Shown: piece by piece, positions 1 through 8,120 of the stretch
How the letters are laid out: the number at the start of each line of letters is the position of its first letter
How positions within the stretch are numbered: the stretch's first letter is position 1
NCBI GenBank assembly: GCA_027485075.1
Contig: JAIXRT010000151.1
Location: 1-9,788, forward strand
Origin: Cytophagaceae bacterium
GTDB taxonomy: Bacteria > Bacteroidota > Bacteroidia > Cytophagales > Spirosomataceae
DNA: 9,788 bases
Reading direction: 5' to 3'
Notes under the pieces: model-generated
The model's database searches: none
The model's input: the letters and a program-made list of their open reading frames with translations, nothing else
What the model was told of the DNA's origin: nothing
Made by a program: the position numbers and the translations under genes

Positions 1-1035
1 CGTGCCGATATGGATGGTTTGCCGGTAACTGAACGCGTAGATTTACCTTTCAAATCAAAAGTAATAACTGAATTCAATGGCCAAAAAACCGGAGTGATGC
101 ACGCGTGCGGGCATGATTCACACGTGGCAATTTTGATGGCTGTGGCTGAAATTTTAGCATCTGAAAAGGCCAACTTAGCAGGAACGGTCAAGTTTATTTT
201 CCAGCCGGCTGAAGAGGGCGTTTACAATGATAAAGGAGAAATGGTTCTTTCAGGTGCAGAATTGATGGTGAAGGAAGGCGTTTTGGAGAATCCCAAAGTA
301 GATGTCATTTTTGGATTGCATATTGCTGCTGGTTCAGATAATGGAGTTATTGAATACAAGCCGGGAGCTACCATGGCGGCAGTTGACCAATTGGACATTA
401 AGGTAAAAGGTAAGCAAGCACATGGCGCGAATCCTTGGACGGGTATTGATCCGATTGTCATCTCGTCTCAAATAATTATGGGATTACAAACCATTGTATC
501 CCGCTCAGTGAACATTACGGAAGATCCCGCGATCGTAACGGTGGGAGCTATTCAAAGTGGTATTCGCCAAAACATTATTCCCGAGTCATCGCACATGATA
601 GGTACAATTCGTACGTTTGGGGTGGAGCAACGTGAATTAGTGCACAAAAGAATTAAGGATATCGCAACCAACATTGCTGAAAGCGGTGGCGGGAAGGCTG
701 ATGTGACGATCGGAACAGGATATCCGGTGACCTATAACAATCTTGAATTGGTAGATAAAATGTTGCCTACCCTGCAAGGTGTGAATGGCAAAGATCGGGT
801 ACGTATTATTCCGGCGCATACGGGTGCGGAAGATTTCTCATTCTTCCAACAAAAGGTTCCCGGAATCTTCTTCTTTTTAGGTGCACGTCCAGATAATAAA
901 AAGGCGGATGAAGTAGCTGGTCATCATACACCTGATTTCCAATTGGACGAAGGTCATTTCCAAGTAGGGGTGAAAGCTTTGAGTAGCTTGGTTGTGGACT
1001 ACATGGAAATGGCGCAACCGAAGAAAAAGAAATAA
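1..1035 (+). CDS. M20-family metallo-amidohydrolase (M20D type), 5'-truncated by window edge
   Basis: The reading frame is open from base 1 (Arg-Ala-Asp-Met-Asp...), so the first visible ATG at 10 is internal; about 80-110 N-terminal residues, perhaps with a signal peptide, lie to the left. Visible M20D motifs, counted from the first codon, are RADMDGLP (1-8), MHACGHD with likely metal ligands C36 and H38, QPAEEG with E71/E72, GLHIA with H107, and HHTPDF near the end with H309. The stretch around 125-235 (GKQAHGANPW, then GAIQSGIRQNIIPE) is the lid/dimerisation domain. These enzymes hydrolyse amide bonds of N-acyl amino acids or similar conjugates with a two-metal centre; the exact substrate cannot be read from the sequence. 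The protein ends in a lysine-rich tail (AQPKKKK). A terminator follows directly, so it is a separate unit from the rhamnose genes. Family assignment is secure, substrate unknown. Confidence 0.93.
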   Translation, partial: RADMDGLPVTERVDLPFKSKVITEFNGQKTGVMHACGHDSHVAILMAVAEILASEKANLAGTVKFIFQPAEEGVYNDKGEMVLSGAELMVKEGVLENPKVDVIFGLHIAAGSDNGVIEYKPGATMAAVDQLDIKVKGKQAHGANPWTGIDPIVISSQIIMGLQTIVSRSVNITEDPAIVTVGAIQSGIRQNIIPESSHMIGTIRTFGVEQRELVHKRIKDIATNIAESGGGKADVTIGTGYPVTYNNLELVDKMLPTLQGVNGKDRVRIIPAHTGAEDFSFFQQKVPGIFFFLGARPDNKKADEVAGHHTPDFQLDEGHFQVGVKALSSLVVDYMEMAQPKKKK

Positions 1036-1043
1036 AATCATGT

Positions 1044-1074
1044 AGAGACGCAATACCTTGCGTCTCTTTTTTTT
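1044..1074 (+). terminator. Rho-independent terminator after the M20 amidohydrolase
   Basis: A perfect 10-bp stem (AGAGACGCAA at 1044-1053 with TTGCGTCTCT at 1058-1067) encloses a four-base TACC loop and runs straight into a tract of eight T (1067-1074). It begins 8 nt after the amidohydrolase stop codon and 19 nt before the rhamnosidase start, so it should insulate the two genes. The stem itself is nearly palindromic and may belong to a dispersed repeat family. Confidence 0.9.
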
Positions 1075-1078
1075 AGAC

Positions 1079-1084
1079 GTGAGG
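1079..1084 (+). promoter_or_regulatory. Possible ribosome binding site for the rhamnosidase
   Basis: GTGAGG lies with its last base 8 nt before the ATG at 1093, a normal Shine-Dalgarno distance. It is the only purine-rich candidate of this kind found ahead of a start codon in the window and is the main argument for the 1093 start over the in-frame ATG at 1108. Shine-Dalgarno use is weak in Bacteroidota, so the evidence is modest. Confidence 0.35.
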
Positions 1085-1092
1085 TTTCGCGC

Positions 1093-3438
1093 ATGTACTT
1101 TAAACCTATGAAAAAACTTCTCCTATTCTTGCTGCTAGCAGGCCCTTTGGCCTATGGGCAACATATCAAACCCGAACTTTGGAATAAGCCTTGGAAGGCC
1201 GCTTGGATTACCTATGCGGAAAATCCGAATAGTGTCTATTCTCTGCAAGGCTTAAAAGACTACGGCGTATTTAAATTTCAAAAATCGGTTTCCCTGACTG
1301 AAAAACCAGCGAAATGTATCATTCACGTTTCCGGAGATAATCGGTATAAATTATATATCAATGGCACGTGGGTATCCGCAGGCCCGGCACGAGGGGATTT
1401 GTATTTCTGGAATTTTGAGACAATGGACATTGCACCTTTTTTGAAGGCGGGAGAAAACATGATCGAAGCCTTAGTTTGGAATGAAGGTAAAGGGAAGTCA
1501 GAAGCCCAAATTTCTTATGCGACAGGATTTATACTGCAGGCCGACGAGTCAAGTCAAGCCGTGTTTAATACCAGCATGGATTGGAAGGTAGCTAAAAATA
1601 TGGGTGTGAGTCCACTCGCCGTACGTGTTCCAGGCTATTATGTGGCTGGTGCTGGCGAATTACAGGAATATGCGAAAGGTTGGTCCACATTCATTTCCGC
1701 AAAATCTTTAGGTCCTGGATTGACGAAAGGGGCTTCCATCGATGCCCGCGGCTGGATGTTAACTCCTTCTTCCATTCCGGCCATGGAATTAACTGCACAA
1801 AGATTTGCTGCTATACGCAAAGGGGAGGGTGATTTGATTCACGGAAAATCGATGACGATTCCAGCCAATAGCTCAGTGGATCTTTGGATCGATCAAGGGG
1901 TCTTAACCAATGCGTATCCACAATTAACTTTTACTGGTGGCAAGGATGCCAAAATTGGATTGACTTATGCCGAGGGACTTTACGAAAGGAAGCCTTTGAG
2001 TACTACCACTAAAAATAGCAACCACAAGGGTAATCGAAATGATATCGAAAATAAATATTGGCTGGGACGCAAGGACAGCCTAATTGCCGACGGCAATGCG
2101 CATACTTATGAAACGATGACTTATCGCACGTTTCGTTATGTGCGCTTAACGGTGAAGACGGAGGCGGAGGCCATAATCTTACAAGATTTCAAAAGTGTGT
2201 TCACAGGTTTTCCGTTTCAAGCGAAAGCGTCTTTGAAAACAGATAATCCATTGATTCCTCAATTACTGGATGTTGGTTTCCGAACCGCACGCTTATGTGC
2301 GATGGAAACCTATATGGATTGTCCCTATTATGAACAATTGCAGTATATCGGTGATGCACGAATTCAGGCGCTGGTGAGTATGTATTATGCAGGAGATGAG
2401 CGTTTGGTACGTCAAGCTTTAGATCACATGGACCATTCGCGGATTGCGGAAGGGATTACGCTGAGTCGGTATCCGACGGATTTGCACCAACAAATTCCTA
2501 CGTTCTCTTTGTGGTACATCGGGATGTTGCATGATTATTTACGTTATGGAAAAGATCCATCGTTCTTGAAAAACAAGTTGGCCGGCATGCGGGGTATCCT
2601 CGATTATTTTGCGCGTTTCGAAGGCACGGATGGAACCTTACAAAAGATTCCATACTGGACTTTTTCGGATTGGGTAAATGCGTGGCCGCGGGGTATTGCA
2701 CCGGTGGGGCCTACGGGTCGTTCAGCTGTCCTTGATTTTCAATATATCTGGGTCTTACAGAATGCGGCGGAATTAGAACGTTATTTTGGATATCCGGAAA
2801 TGGCAGCTCGTTATGAGGCAAAGGTGAAGGCATTAAAACCTGTTTTGCGTGCGCTATACTGGGATGCCTCGCGAGGCTTATATGCAGATACTGAGGTGCA
2901 TGATAAATATTCGCAGCATGCTAATTCCTTGGCGATTTTAGCAGGGATGCCGGCTTCTGGTGTGGCAGATAAATTGATAGCCGATAAAAATATGGCGGAG
3001 ACGACCATCTATTTTAAGTATTACTTGCATCTGGCTTTGGCCAAAGTAGGTAAAGGAAACGACTACCTGAAATGGCTGTCTATATGGAAAGAAAACATCG
3101 ACATGGGATTGACGACATGGGCAGAAACTTCTGATGTTTCCACGTCCCGGTCCGATTGCCATGCGTGGGGTTCAAGTCCGAATATTGAATTTTTCCGCAT
3201 TGTGTTAGGGGTAGATTCGGATTCTCCTGCTTTTGCCAAAGTGAAGATTGAGCCACATTTAGGTGATCTCAAAGAAGTGGAGGGCGTTGTGCCACATCCG
3301 CAGGGTGAAATACAAGTTGTATATAAGCCAGGCAGCGCAGCGATTACCTTACCGGGAACGGTGAGCGGAAGCTTTGTTTGGCAAGGAAAGAAATATCCAT
3401 TAAAAGCTGGGAAAAATTTATTGACTATCCCTAGGTAG
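1093..3438 (+). CDS. Secreted GH78 alpha-L-rhamnosidase
   Basis: Hydrolyses terminal alpha-L-rhamnosyl residues from glycans or plant glycosides by an inverting mechanism, probably in the periplasm. The N-terminus carries a signal peptide: two lysines, a leucine-rich core, then a likely signal peptidase I site after Ala-Tyr-Gly; there is no lipobox cysteine. Start 1093 has a possible GTGAGG site; the in-frame ATG at 1108 (residue 6) gives a more standard signal peptide (MKKLLLF...) and is equally credible. Around 60-210 is the N-terminal beta-sandwich (RYKLYING near 84-91, then GPARGDLYFWNFE). The alpha/alpha barrel spans roughly 375-700 and holds DCPYYEQLQYIGD (D409, E414, D421), matching the spacing of the conserved GH78 Asp/Glu/Asp set, and TTWAETSD with E678 as likely general base, followed by SDCHAWGSSP. 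A C-terminal sandwich closes the protein from about 705. At 781 residues it is on the short side for the family. It supplies L-rhamnose for the genes downstream. Confidence 0.92.
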   Translation: MYFKPMKKLLLFLLLAGPLAYGQHIKPELWNKPWKAAWITYAENPNSVYSLQGLKDYGVFKFQKSVSLTEKPAKCIIHVSGDNRYKLYINGTWVSAGPARGDLYFWNFETMDIAPFLKAGENMIEALVWNEGKGKSEAQISYATGFILQADESSQAVFNTSMDWKVAKNMGVSPLAVRVPGYYVAGAGELQEYAKGWSTFISAKSLGPGLTKGASIDARGWMLTPSSIPAMELTAQRFAAIRKGEGDLIHGKSMTIPANSSVDLWIDQGVLTNAYPQLTFTGGKDAKIGLTYAEGLYERKPLSTTTKNSNHKGNRNDIENKYWLGRKDSLIADGNAHTYETMTYRTFRYVRLTVKTEAEAIILQDFKSVFTGFPFQAKASLKTDNPLIPQLLDVGFRTARLCAMETYMDCPYYEQLQYIGDARIQALVSMYYAGDERLVRQALDHMDHSRIAEGITLSRYPTDLHQQIPTFSLWYIGMLHDYLRYGKDPSFLKNKLAGMRGILDYFARFEGTDGTLQKIPYWTFSDWVNAWPRGIAPVGPTGRSAVLDFQYIWVLQNAAELERYFGYPEMAARYEAKVKALKPVLRALYWDASRGLYADTEVHDKYSQHANSLAILAGMPASGVADKLIADKNMAETTIYFKYYLHLALAKVGKGNDYLKWLSIWKENIDMGLTTWAETSDVSTSRSDCHAWGSSPNIEFFRIVLGVDSDSPAFAKVKIEPHLGDLKEVEGVVPHPQGEIQVVYKPGSAAITLPGTVSGSFVWQGKKYPLKAGKNLLTIPR

Positions 3439-3443
3439 GATAG
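3425..3443. repeat. Short inverted repeat over the rhamnosidase stop codon
   Basis: CTATCC (3425-3430) and GGATAG (3438-3443) are perfect 6-bp arms around a 7-nt spacer (CTAGGTA) that contains part of the CCTAGG palindrome. It overlaps the last codons and stop of the rhamnosidase and ends 42 nt before rhaEW. No T-tract follows, so it is not a terminator. It could be an operator, a weak RNA hairpin, or chance. The rest of the 47-nt gap is A/T-rich with no clear promoter. Confidence 0.3.
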
Positions 3444-3485
3444 GACGGTTAGGCGCTTTTACCTCTGTAGTTTTAAGAAAAATTA

Positions 3486-5570
3486 ATGACCATGTACAAA
3501 CACGTATCGTATCTCTGGGACGACGCTAAAGCAGCAGCACTCGCAGGGAATGAAGTTGACCTATTCATTTACCGCTCGAACATTTTGGGAGCGGATTTGC
3601 GCATCACGAATTACGGCGGGGGAAATACCTCGGTGAAATTACAAGATAAAGATCCTTTGACGGGCTCTGAAACGGAAGTGATGTGGATCAAAGGTTCAGG
3701 TGGCGACATCGGTACTTTGAAAAAATCAGGTTGCGCAGCTTTGTACGTGGATCGTCTTCGATCCTTAACCAACGTGTACCGTGGCTTGGAACATGAAGAT
3801 GAGATGGTGGAATTATTCAACCATTGCATTTTTGATTTGTCTTCCAAAGCACCGTCGATCGATACGCCTTTACACGGTTTTTTACCTTTCAAACATATTG
3901 ACCATTTACATCCTGATGCGGCGATTGCGATTGCTGCCTCAAAGGATGGAGAGCAAATTACCAAAGATCTTTTCGGCGGATTAATCGGATGGGTTGGTTG
4001 GCAACGTCCAGGTTTCGACCTTGGCTTACAATTAAAGGCATGTTTAGACGAAGCAGCTTCCCGTGGTGTGCAATTGCGCGGAATCATGTTGGGTTCACAC
4101 GGATTGTTTACCTGGGGTGATACGTCCTACGCATGTTACGTGAATACCCTAGAGGTCATTGAAAAGTGTGCAGAATACATTGAATCGAAAACTTCAACCG
4201 TTTTTGGTGGAGCGCGCATGTCATCTTTTTCCCCAGAAGAGCGCGTCGCTAAGGCGGCGGCTTTGGCACCCGTTTTACGTGGTTTCTGTTCTTCCCATGT
4301 TCAAATGGTGGGACACTTTTCCGACGATGAGCGCGTGTTGCAATTCATCAATTCAACTGATTTAGATCGCTTGGCCCCCTTGGGGACCTCTTGTCCAGAT
4401 CACTTTTTACGGACGAAAATTTCGCCATTGGTGCTGGGATCGGATGTTTCGGTGGAGGCTTTGACTCCTTTGTTTGAAGATTATCGTCAGATGTATGCAG
4501 CGTATTATGAAGCTTGCAAGCATGCGAATTCACCGGCGATGCGAGATCCGAATCCGGTCGTGATTTTATACCCAGGTGTGGGGATGTTTACCTTTGCCAA
4601 AGACAAGCAAACTGCGCGTGTAGCCGCGGAATTTTATACCAATGCCATCAACGTCATGCGTGGCGCGGAGGCGATTTCATCCTATACTTCTTTGCCTCGT
4701 CAGGAGGCTTTTGATATCGAATATTGGTTGTTGGAAGAGGCGAAACTCCAACGCATGCCAAAGCCAAAAGCTTTATCTGGTCGCGTAGCATTTGTGACCG
4801 GATCAGGAGGCGGCATCGGAAAAGCCATTGCCAAAAAGATGGCTCAGGAAGGTGCTTGCGTAATTTTAAATGACGTGAATGCGGAACGTTTGGCGGAGGC
4901 CAAAGCGGAGTTTATTGGCTTATTCGGGAAAGATGTCGTTTCAACAGTCATTGCTGATGTGACGAATCAGGAATCCATTGAAGCGGCGATGAAGCAGGCT
5001 TGTTTGGATTTTGGTGGGGTAGATTTAATTGTCAACAATGCAGGTATCTCGATTTCGAAGGGAATCTTGGAGCACACGCAAGGCGATTGGGATAAATTAT
5101 ATGACATATTAGTGAAAGGCCAATACTTGGTTTCGCAAGCGGCGATTTCTGTCATGCGCAAGCAAGGTTTAGGCGGCGATATTGTGAACATCGTGTCGAA
5201 GAATGCCTTCGTGGCTGGACCTAATAACGTAGGTTATGGTTCCGCAAAAGCTGCTCAGGCGCATATGACACGATTATTAGCGGCTGAATTAGGTCCTGAT
5301 CACATTCGTGTCAATACGGTTAATCCCGATGCGGTGATTGCGGATTCGAATATTTGGGCAGGTGGCTGGGCCGAGGGTCGTGCCAAAGCCTACGGCATCA
5401 CGGTCGCTGAATTGCCCGCTTATTATGCGAAACGTACCCTTTTAAATGAATCTATTTTGCCGGATGATATTGCCAATGCATGTTTTGCATTCGTGGGTGG
5501 CTTATTGAATAAGTCAACTGGAAATGCCTTGAATGTAGATGGTGGTGTAGCCGCAGGATTTTTAAGATAA
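3486..5570 (+). CDS. rhaEW: Bifunctional rhamnulose-1-phosphate aldolase / L-lactaldehyde dehydrogenase (SDR)
   Basis: A two-domain cytoplasmic enzyme; databases also label this family RhaD aldolase/alcohol dehydrogenase. Residues about 1-425 form a class II (metal-dependent) aldolase that splits L-rhamnulose 1-phosphate into dihydroxyacetone phosphate and L-lactaldehyde. Its likely metal site is FKHIDHLHPD (H137, H140, H142) with a further histidine in GSHGLF (H205). Residues about 432-694 form a short-chain dehydrogenase with the NAD(P) motif TGSGGGIG (438-445), NNAG (517-520), the catalytic set S571, Y584 and K588 (YGSAK), and the usual VDGG ending. Total length (694) is normal for this fusion; the aldolase half is about 150 residues longer than a stand-alone E. 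coli RhaD, which is family-typical. An ATG at 3492 is an alternative start. No Shine-Dalgarno is seen; the upstream is A-rich. rhaI follows after 4 nt. Lactate-oxidation genes in the same run favour oxidation to L-lactate over reduction to propanediol. Confidence 0.95.
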   Translation: MTMYKHVSYLWDDAKAAALAGNEVDLFIYRSNILGADLRITNYGGGNTSVKLQDKDPLTGSETEVMWIKGSGGDIGTLKKSGCAALYVDRLRSLTNVYRGLEHEDEMVELFNHCIFDLSSKAPSIDTPLHGFLPFKHIDHLHPDAAIAIAASKDGEQITKDLFGGLIGWVGWQRPGFDLGLQLKACLDEAASRGVQLRGIMLGSHGLFTWGDTSYACYVNTLEVIEKCAEYIESKTSTVFGGARMSSFSPEERVAKAAALAPVLRGFCSSHVQMVGHFSDDERVLQFINSTDLDRLAPLGTSCPDHFLRTKISPLVLGSDVSVEALTPLFEDYRQMYAAYYEACKHANSPAMRDPNPVVILYPGVGMFTFAKDKQTARVAAEFYTNAINVMRGAEAISSYTSLPRQEAFDIEYWLLEEAKLQRMPKPKALSGRVAFVTGSGGGIGKAIAKKMAQEGACVILNDVNAERLAEAKAEFIGLFGKDVVSTVIADVTNQESIEAAMKQACLDFGGVDLIVNNAGISISKGILEHTQGDWDKLYDILVKGQYLVSQAAISVMRKQGLGGDIVNIVSKNAFVAGPNNVGYGSAKAAQAHMTRLLAAELGPDHIRVNTVNPDAVIADSNIWAGGWAEGRAKAYGITVAELPAYYAKRTLLNESILPDDIANACFAFVGGLLNKSTGNALNVDGGVAAGFLR

Positions 5571-5574
5571 GAAG

Positions 5575-6834
5575 ATGAATATTTCGAACCACAACGATGC
5601 TTTATTGGCTGGCCACCAGCGCCGCCTAGATTTCTTGAAATCCGAGGTGAATTTGCCAGCTGGGATTTTACAGAAATTAAAGGATTTTCAAATCGCGATT
5701 CCTTCTTGGGCCCTAGGCACAGGAGGTACCCGTTTCGGTCGGTTCTCCGGCGGAGGCGAACCGCGTAATCTGGAAGAAAAAATCGCGGATGTTGGTTTAT
5801 TGCATGCCTTAAACCAATCATCAGGAGCGATTTCATTGCACATTCCATGGGATATCCCAACAGATCCAGCGGCGATTCGTACACTCGCAGCCCAACACGG
5901 TTTGGCCTTCGATGCAGTGAACTCAAATACCTTTCAAGACCAAGCGGATCAAGCGCATTCCTATAAGTTTGGATCTTTGCAACACGTTTCTGGGGCAACT
6001 CGGAAACAAGCGATTGATCATAATATTGAGGTGATCAAGCATGGGGTGGAGCTAGGTTCTAAGGCATTAACTGTTTGGTTATCAGATGGTTCTTGTTTTC
6101 CGGGCCAACTGAACTTTCGTCATGCGTATGAGCGAACGGTGGATAGTTTGCGGGAGATTTATGCGGCGTTGCCTGCCGACTGGTCTTTGTATTTGGAATA
6201 CAAAGCCTATGAACCCAACTTCTATTCTACGACTGTAGGTGACTGGGGTGCCTCGTATTCGATGGTGAATAAATTAGGTCCCCAGGCGAAGACCTTGGTG
6301 GATTTAGGTCACCATTTACCGAATGCCAATATTGAGCAAATCGTATCGATTCTCTTGATGGAAGGTAAATTAGGAGGTTTCCACTTCAATGATTCGAAAT
6401 ATGGTGATGATGATTTGACCGCTGGTTCGATTAAGCCATATCAGTTATTCTTAATCTTCAATGAATTGGTGGATGGTATGGATGCAAAAGGGATGAATCA
6501 TGCCAAAGATTTAGGTTGGATGATCGACGCTTCCCACAACGTAAAAGATCCGTTAGAAGATTTATTGCAATCCGTGGAGGCGATTCAAATCGCTTATGCG
6601 CAGGCCTTATTAGTGGATCGAAAGGCGTTAGAAGCTGCTCGTGAAGCGAATGATGTGGTGCGTTGTCAAGAGATTTTACAAGCAGTTTTTCGGACGGATG
6701 TACGCGCATTGGTGGCACAAGCTCGTTTGGAATTAGGCGGTGCGTTGGATCCAATTGCCTTGTTCCGTCAGGAAAAAATGCGTGAACAGTTAATTAAATC
6801 ACGCGGAGCAAAAACAGTAGCGACGGGTTTATAA
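5575..6834 (+). CDS. rhaI: L-rhamnose isomerase, Pseudomonas-type
   Basis: Converts L-rhamnose to L-rhamnulose in the cytoplasm; a TIM-barrel, two-metal (typically Mn) enzyme of the family of Pseudomonas stutzeri L-rhamnose isomerase, not the E. coli RhaA family. The metal ligands can be placed by spacing: E208 in LEYKAYEP (K210 two residues later), D243 and H246 in VDLGHH, H270 then D278 and D280 in FHFNDSKYGDDD, and D318 in MIDASHN. The steps E to D (35 residues), D to H (3) and H to D (8, 10) match those I recall for the P. stutzeri enzyme. The N-terminal IPSWALGTGGTRFGRF (42-57) is also typical. Length 419 is usual for the family. The start lies 4 nt after the rhaEW stop and the stop is 1 nt before rhaB, so translation is probably coupled. 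Family members can act on several aldoses; the neighbours make L-rhamnose the natural substrate. Confidence 0.95.
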   Translation: MNISNHNDALLAGHQRRLDFLKSEVNLPAGILQKLKDFQIAIPSWALGTGGTRFGRFSGGGEPRNLEEKIADVGLLHALNQSSGAISLHIPWDIPTDPAAIRTLAAQHGLAFDAVNSNTFQDQADQAHSYKFGSLQHVSGATRKQAIDHNIEVIKHGVELGSKALTVWLSDGSCFPGQLNFRHAYERTVDSLREIYAALPADWSLYLEYKAYEPNFYSTTVGDWGASYSMVNKLGPQAKTLVDLGHHLPNANIEQIVSILLMEGKLGGFHFNDSKYGDDDLTAGSIKPYQLFLIFNELVDGMDAKGMNHAKDLGWMIDASHNVKDPLEDLLQSVEAIQIAYAQALLVDRKALEAAREANDVVRCQEILQAVFRTDVRALVAQARLELGGALDPIALFRQEKMREQLIKSRGAKTVATGL

Positions 6835-6835
6835 G

Positions 6836-8119
6836 ATGTATTTGAGAACACCAGTAATCGCGGTATTTGACATTGGGAAGACCAATAAAAAGGTCTTTCT
6901 CTGGTCAACTGCTTTCGAGATTGTGTTTGAAAAACAGCAAGCTTTCACGGAGATTTTAGATGAAGATGGCTTTGCTTGTGAGGATTTAGCCGCGCTCCAA
7001 CAGTGGATTATTGATACGTTTACGGAGCTCTTCCAAATGCCCGAATTTGAGCTTATTGGTTTGAATTTCTCCGCTTATGGCGCTTCTTTTGTTTATGTCA
7101 ATGGGGCAGGCGATCCAGTGGCGCCTTTGTATAATTATTTAAAGCCCGTGTCTACTCCATTTCCATATATGGATTTTGGAGGAGAGAACGAGTTTGCGCG
7201 CAAGACAGCATCGCCCATTTTGGGAAATTTAAATTCAGGCCTGCAGGTTTACGAATCTACGTTTAGACCTTTTTGGTCGGAGGTATTTAAGGCCTTACAT
7301 TTCCCAAACTATTTAGCTTCTTTATTTACAGGTCGTCTTGTTTCCGAGATCACGTCTATTGGTTGCCATACAGCTTTATGGGATTTCGATGCAGGTCAAT
7401 ACCATCCCTGGGTCTCTAAAATTGAAGATAAATTAGCTCCTATTTCTACCGAGTCTAGTCTGGAAATTGACGGGATTCATTACGGTCTTGGTCTGCATGA
7501 TTCTTCCGCCGCATTAGTGCCTTATTTACGATGTATTTCAGAGGATTTTGTGCTGTTATCGACCGGTACTTGGTGTATTGCCATGCATCCGTTCAATGAA
7601 TCACCCCTACATGCGGATGAATTGGCAAATGATGTCTTGTGTTATTTACAGCCAAACGGGAAACCAGTGAAGGCCTCTCGCTTATTTGGAGGACATTTTC
7701 ATGAGGAGCAGGTGGCTCGCATGGAGAAGCATTTTGGAGGGTCGTTTAAGGATTTGAAATTTTCAGATCGTGTTTTTTCATTATTCGGGGCGAACTCGTC
7801 CATTTTTGAATCAGCCTTTGCTTCAAGGGATTTAAATGATTTTCCAGATTTGGCTTCGGCGTATGACCAATTCATGGTAGATTTGGTAGGCCAACAAATC
7901 TTTAGTTTGAACCTGATGCTGCAAGATGCACCTGTCAAACAATTGCTGGTGGATGGCGGTTTTAGTAAAAATGAATGGTACATGCGTTTATTAGCGCGAG
8001 CCTTTCCTGAACTTGAGGTTTATGCCGCCGAAGTGGCCCAGGCAAGCGCTTTAGGTGCTGCATTGATGGTTTACGAGGGGGAAACTCCCAAGAATTTAAT
8101 TCAATTGAAACGATATTAA
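6836..8119 (+). CDS. rhaB: FGGY-family L-rhamnulokinase
   Basis: Phosphorylates L-rhamnulose at C1 with ATP, making the substrate of the RhaEW aldolase. It is an ASKHA/FGGY sugar kinase: phosphate-1 motif FDIGKTNKK with D12, a GLHDSSAALVPY segment with D222 as likely catalytic base, phosphate-2 motif LLSTGTWC (240-247), and the adenosine-site motif LLVDGGFSKN (370-379) near the C-terminus. At 427 residues it is about 60 shorter than E. coli RhaB, which fits a compact Bacteroidota variant; no frame break is visible. The start is 1 nt after the rhaI stop and lutA begins 1 nt after its own stop. Motifs alone would also allow L-fuculokinase or another ketose kinase; specificity is inferred from rhaEW and rhaI beside it. 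Confidence 0.88.
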   Translation: MYLRTPVIAVFDIGKTNKKVFLWSTAFEIVFEKQQAFTEILDEDGFACEDLAALQQWIIDTFTELFQMPEFELIGLNFSAYGASFVYVNGAGDPVAPLYNYLKPVSTPFPYMDFGGENEFARKTASPILGNLNSGLQVYESTFRPFWSEVFKALHFPNYLASLFTGRLVSEITSIGCHTALWDFDAGQYHPWVSKIEDKLAPISTESSLEIDGIHYGLGLHDSSAALVPYLRCISEDFVLLSTGTWCIAMHPFNESPLHADELANDVLCYLQPNGKPVKASRLFGGHFHEEQVARMEKHFGGSFKDLKFSDRVFSLFGANSSIFESAFASRDLNDFPDLASAYDQFMVDLVGQQIFSLNLMLQDAPVKQLLVDGGFSKNEWYMRLLARAFPELEVYAAEVAQASALGAALMVYEGETPKNLIQLKRY

Positions 8120-8120
8120 T

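Noticed and set aside
1..1035. Amidohydrolase as part of the rhamnose operon
   Set aside because: A strong terminator separates it from the rhamnosidase and its chemistry has no place in the pathway.
1093..1170. Rhamnosidase as a surface lipoprotein
   Set aside because: The signal peptide has no cysteine near its cleavage region, so there is no lipobox; a signal peptidase I product is more likely.
3469..3476. TAGTTTTA upstream of rhaEW, resembling the Bacteroidota -7 element TAnnTTTG
   Set aside because: The final G is missing and no TTG-type -33 element lies at the right distance; A/T-rich gaps give such matches by chance.
3781..3984. 67-codon + strand frame inside rhaEW, and a similar 71-codon one at 8125-8340 inside lutA
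   Set aside because: Both are out-of-frame shadows of coding sequence with clear conserved motifs in the main frame.
3611..4087. 158-codon open frame on the - strand inside rhaEW
   Set aside because: It is fully antisense to the aldolase domain, with Pro/Ser/Lys-rich composition and no domain signature.
5423..5998. 191-codon open frame on the - strand across the rhaEW/rhaI junction
   Set aside because: It lies antisense to two well-supported genes, has no recognisable motif and looks like a by-product of their codon use.
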